Assembly: GCA_004557505.1 (NCBI GenBank)
Contig: SFGZ01000025.1
Span: forward strand, 1-5,506
Reading direction: 5' to 3'
Source of the DNA: Coriobacteriaceae bacterium
Lineage (GTDB): Bacteria > Actinomycetota > Coriobacteriia > Coriobacteriales > Atopobiaceae
DNA length: 5,506 nucleotides
This document shows, in pieces, positions 4,937 to 5,506 of this stretch. The notes beneath the pieces are model-generated. The model was not told where the DNA came from. It worked only from the letters and a program-made list of their open reading frames with translations, and searched no databases. Positions within the stretch are counted from its first letter, which is position 1. The number at the start of each line of letters is the position of its first letter. Position numbers and translations under genes: made by a program.

Positions 4937-5095
4937 CTACTCTCCCTCCCCCGGGACCATGGACCGCGCCGCCGGCCAGCCCGCGGGCCTCGCGACCTCC
5001 CTGAGCGGGGGCAGCTGGGCGACGATGTCTGCCGCGCTCAGGTCGAGCTTGATGCAGGTCTCGATTGCCAGCTTGCGCTGCTCTGTGCTGTACAT
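4937..5095 (-). pseudogene. IS3 orfA N-terminal remnant, possible leader of the GIY-YIG gene
   Basis: This open frame of 52 residues runs from ATG 5093-5095, with GGAGG 5 nt upstream, to TAG 4937-4939. The first ~27 residues, MYSTEQRKLAIETCIKLDLS then AADIVAQL, match the start of IS3-family OrfA, the small helix-turn-helix protein that in complete IS3 elements is joined to OrfB by frameshifting. After that, the sequence (PPLREVARPAGWPAARSMVP) no longer looks like OrfA, so the rest was replaced or deleted. Its own start and ribosome site are intact, so it may still be translated. Its stop is 2 nt before the GIY-YIG start, and its last codons contain that gene's ribosome site. This arrangement suits translational coupling. 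Confidence 0.7.
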
Positions 5096-5132
5096 GCGGT
5101 CCTCCGTGCAACCTTTTCTTGGTCCAGGATCA
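5096..5132 (-). repeat. IS3-type left terminal inverted repeat
   Basis: On the minus strand the segment reads TGATCCTGGACCAAGAAAAG just before the orfA ribosome site, the standard place for an IS3 left end with a TG tip at about 5132. Its core TCCTGGACC is identical to bases 1-9 of the window in inverted orientation. Confidence 0.6.
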
Positions 5133-5506
5133 CCACCGCAGTCCCTTGTCTGAGTTATTTGTTGACGTTGCGCTTTGAGTCCTAACTAATATCGATTATC
5201 CCAGTATGGTTATATGATCACGCCTAAGCAATCGGGAGACAGACCCGGAAGAACGCCGATAGGAAAAGCTTTTCTCGAGATTTAGACTCAGCGGAACATC
5301 AATAGCAGCATATGTTTTGAATGTCTCTTGGAGACATAAACTGCAGACGCATTCCAGCGTCCAAACATGTAGCTACATATAAGATTATCTGCTTGCTTTA
5401 CTTTACGTGACTAGTACGGTCAATTAGTACCTCGTTTCCATCTACCGAGTACCGGCATTCCGACTATGGGGTACCAGCTGCCGGCCGATAGCCTCTTCTC
5501 CAGGGA
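5133..5506. other. AT-rich stretch without a supported gene
   Basis: Composition drops sharply from the GC-rich region to AT-rich DNA between about 5150 and 5440, marking it as flanking or foreign sequence. No frame with a start and coding character is seen. The promoter for the orfA-remnant/GIY-YIG pair probably lies here, on the minus strand. TTGCTT and CATACT spaced by 17 bases (about 5231-5203) are a poor candidate. The last 87 bases have a short open minus-strand frame (stop at 5420-5422, around LEKRLSAGSWYPIVGMPVLG) with GC-rich third positions. This could be the end of a gene entering from the right. Confidence 0.5.
5321..5378. repeat. Cluster of three small perfect palindromes
   Basis: Three inverted repeats follow one another: ATGTCTC-TTG-GAGACAT (5321-5337), GACGC-ATTCCA-GCGTC (5346-5361) and the palindrome ATGTAGCTACAT (5367-5378). 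None is followed by a T-run. They could be operator sites or a structured untranslated RNA upstream of the minus-strand genes, or IS-flank debris. Confidence 0.45.

Noticed and set aside
4935..5111. A longer GIY-YIG start at 5111 (59 extra residues)
   Set aside because: The extra part is the orfA remnant read out of frame, rich in Gly/Arg/Ala. ATG 4932-4934 has a good ribosome site and places the GIY motif at the expected N-terminus.
5162..5192. TTGACG plus TAATAT as a plus-strand promoter
   Set aside because: The spacing is 19 bases and no plus-strand gene follows within the window.
5420..5506. Possible C-terminus of a gene entering from the right on the minus strand
   Set aside because: Only 28 codons are visible and no family is recognisable; GC-rich third positions are suggestive but not enough to list it as a gene.
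1..5506. CRISPR array, tRNA or rRNA genes
   Set aside because: No regularly spaced direct repeats, and no cloverleaf or conserved rRNA segments, were seen on either strand.

Overview
The window is GC-rich and contains several degraded IS3-family transposase genes of a type I associate with gut Actinomycetota, most likely a Coriobacteriia relative (Collinsella/Olsenella/Eggerthella-like). That placement rests on recognised protein style, not on a marker gene. The region is an accessory, decaying island. I see only three intact protein genes: an ACT-domain protein, a nitrilase and a GIY-YIG/DUF4357 protein. Around them are at least seven gene remnants, several IS ends, and no tRNA, rRNA or CRISPR array.

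Layout. Bases 1-910 hold three pieces of IS3 orfB transposase. A 5'-truncated minus-strand copy (19-591) keeps a DD(35)E triad. A second minus-strand tail (642-827) is fused back-to-back, at a shared short motif, to a plus-strand tail of a third copy (817-909). A truncated EamA/DMT permease C-terminus (911-1132) and an intact ACT-domain gene (1235-1603, plus) follow. Bases 1763-2062 (minus) carry an unrecognised frameshifted gene remnant. A complete nitrilase (2066-2986, minus) has its catalytic Glu, Lys and Cys.

Bases 2987-3338 hold no gene, but do hold an 8-bp tandem duplication, a plus-strand terminator-like hairpin with no gene to serve, and a 13-bp perfect inverted repeat. Next come the tail of an unknown protein (3339-3548) cut by an IS3 end at 3549, a frameshifted IS3 transposase tail (3588-3905), and what may be an IS21-type terminus. 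After a gene-free GC-rich stretch lies the GIY-YIG/DUF4357 gene (4254-4934, minus). Its start lies 2 nt after the stop of an IS3 orfA remnant (4937-5095), and that remnant still has its IS left end (to 5132). The last 370 bases are AT-rich and hairpin-rich, with no convincing gene.

How the parts relate. The intact genes do not form an evident pathway and look like unrelated cargo. The most interesting structural point is that the IS end at position 1 and the IS end near 5132 share a 9-bp inverted sequence. They enclose the C-terminal end of one orfB and the N-terminal start of one orfA, both on the minus strand and in the right order. The window could therefore be one IS3-type element opened up by later insertions, or it could be the remains of separate related copies. 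I found no convincing new defence or metabolic system; the GIY-YIG gene coupled to an IS orfA remnant is the nearest candidate.
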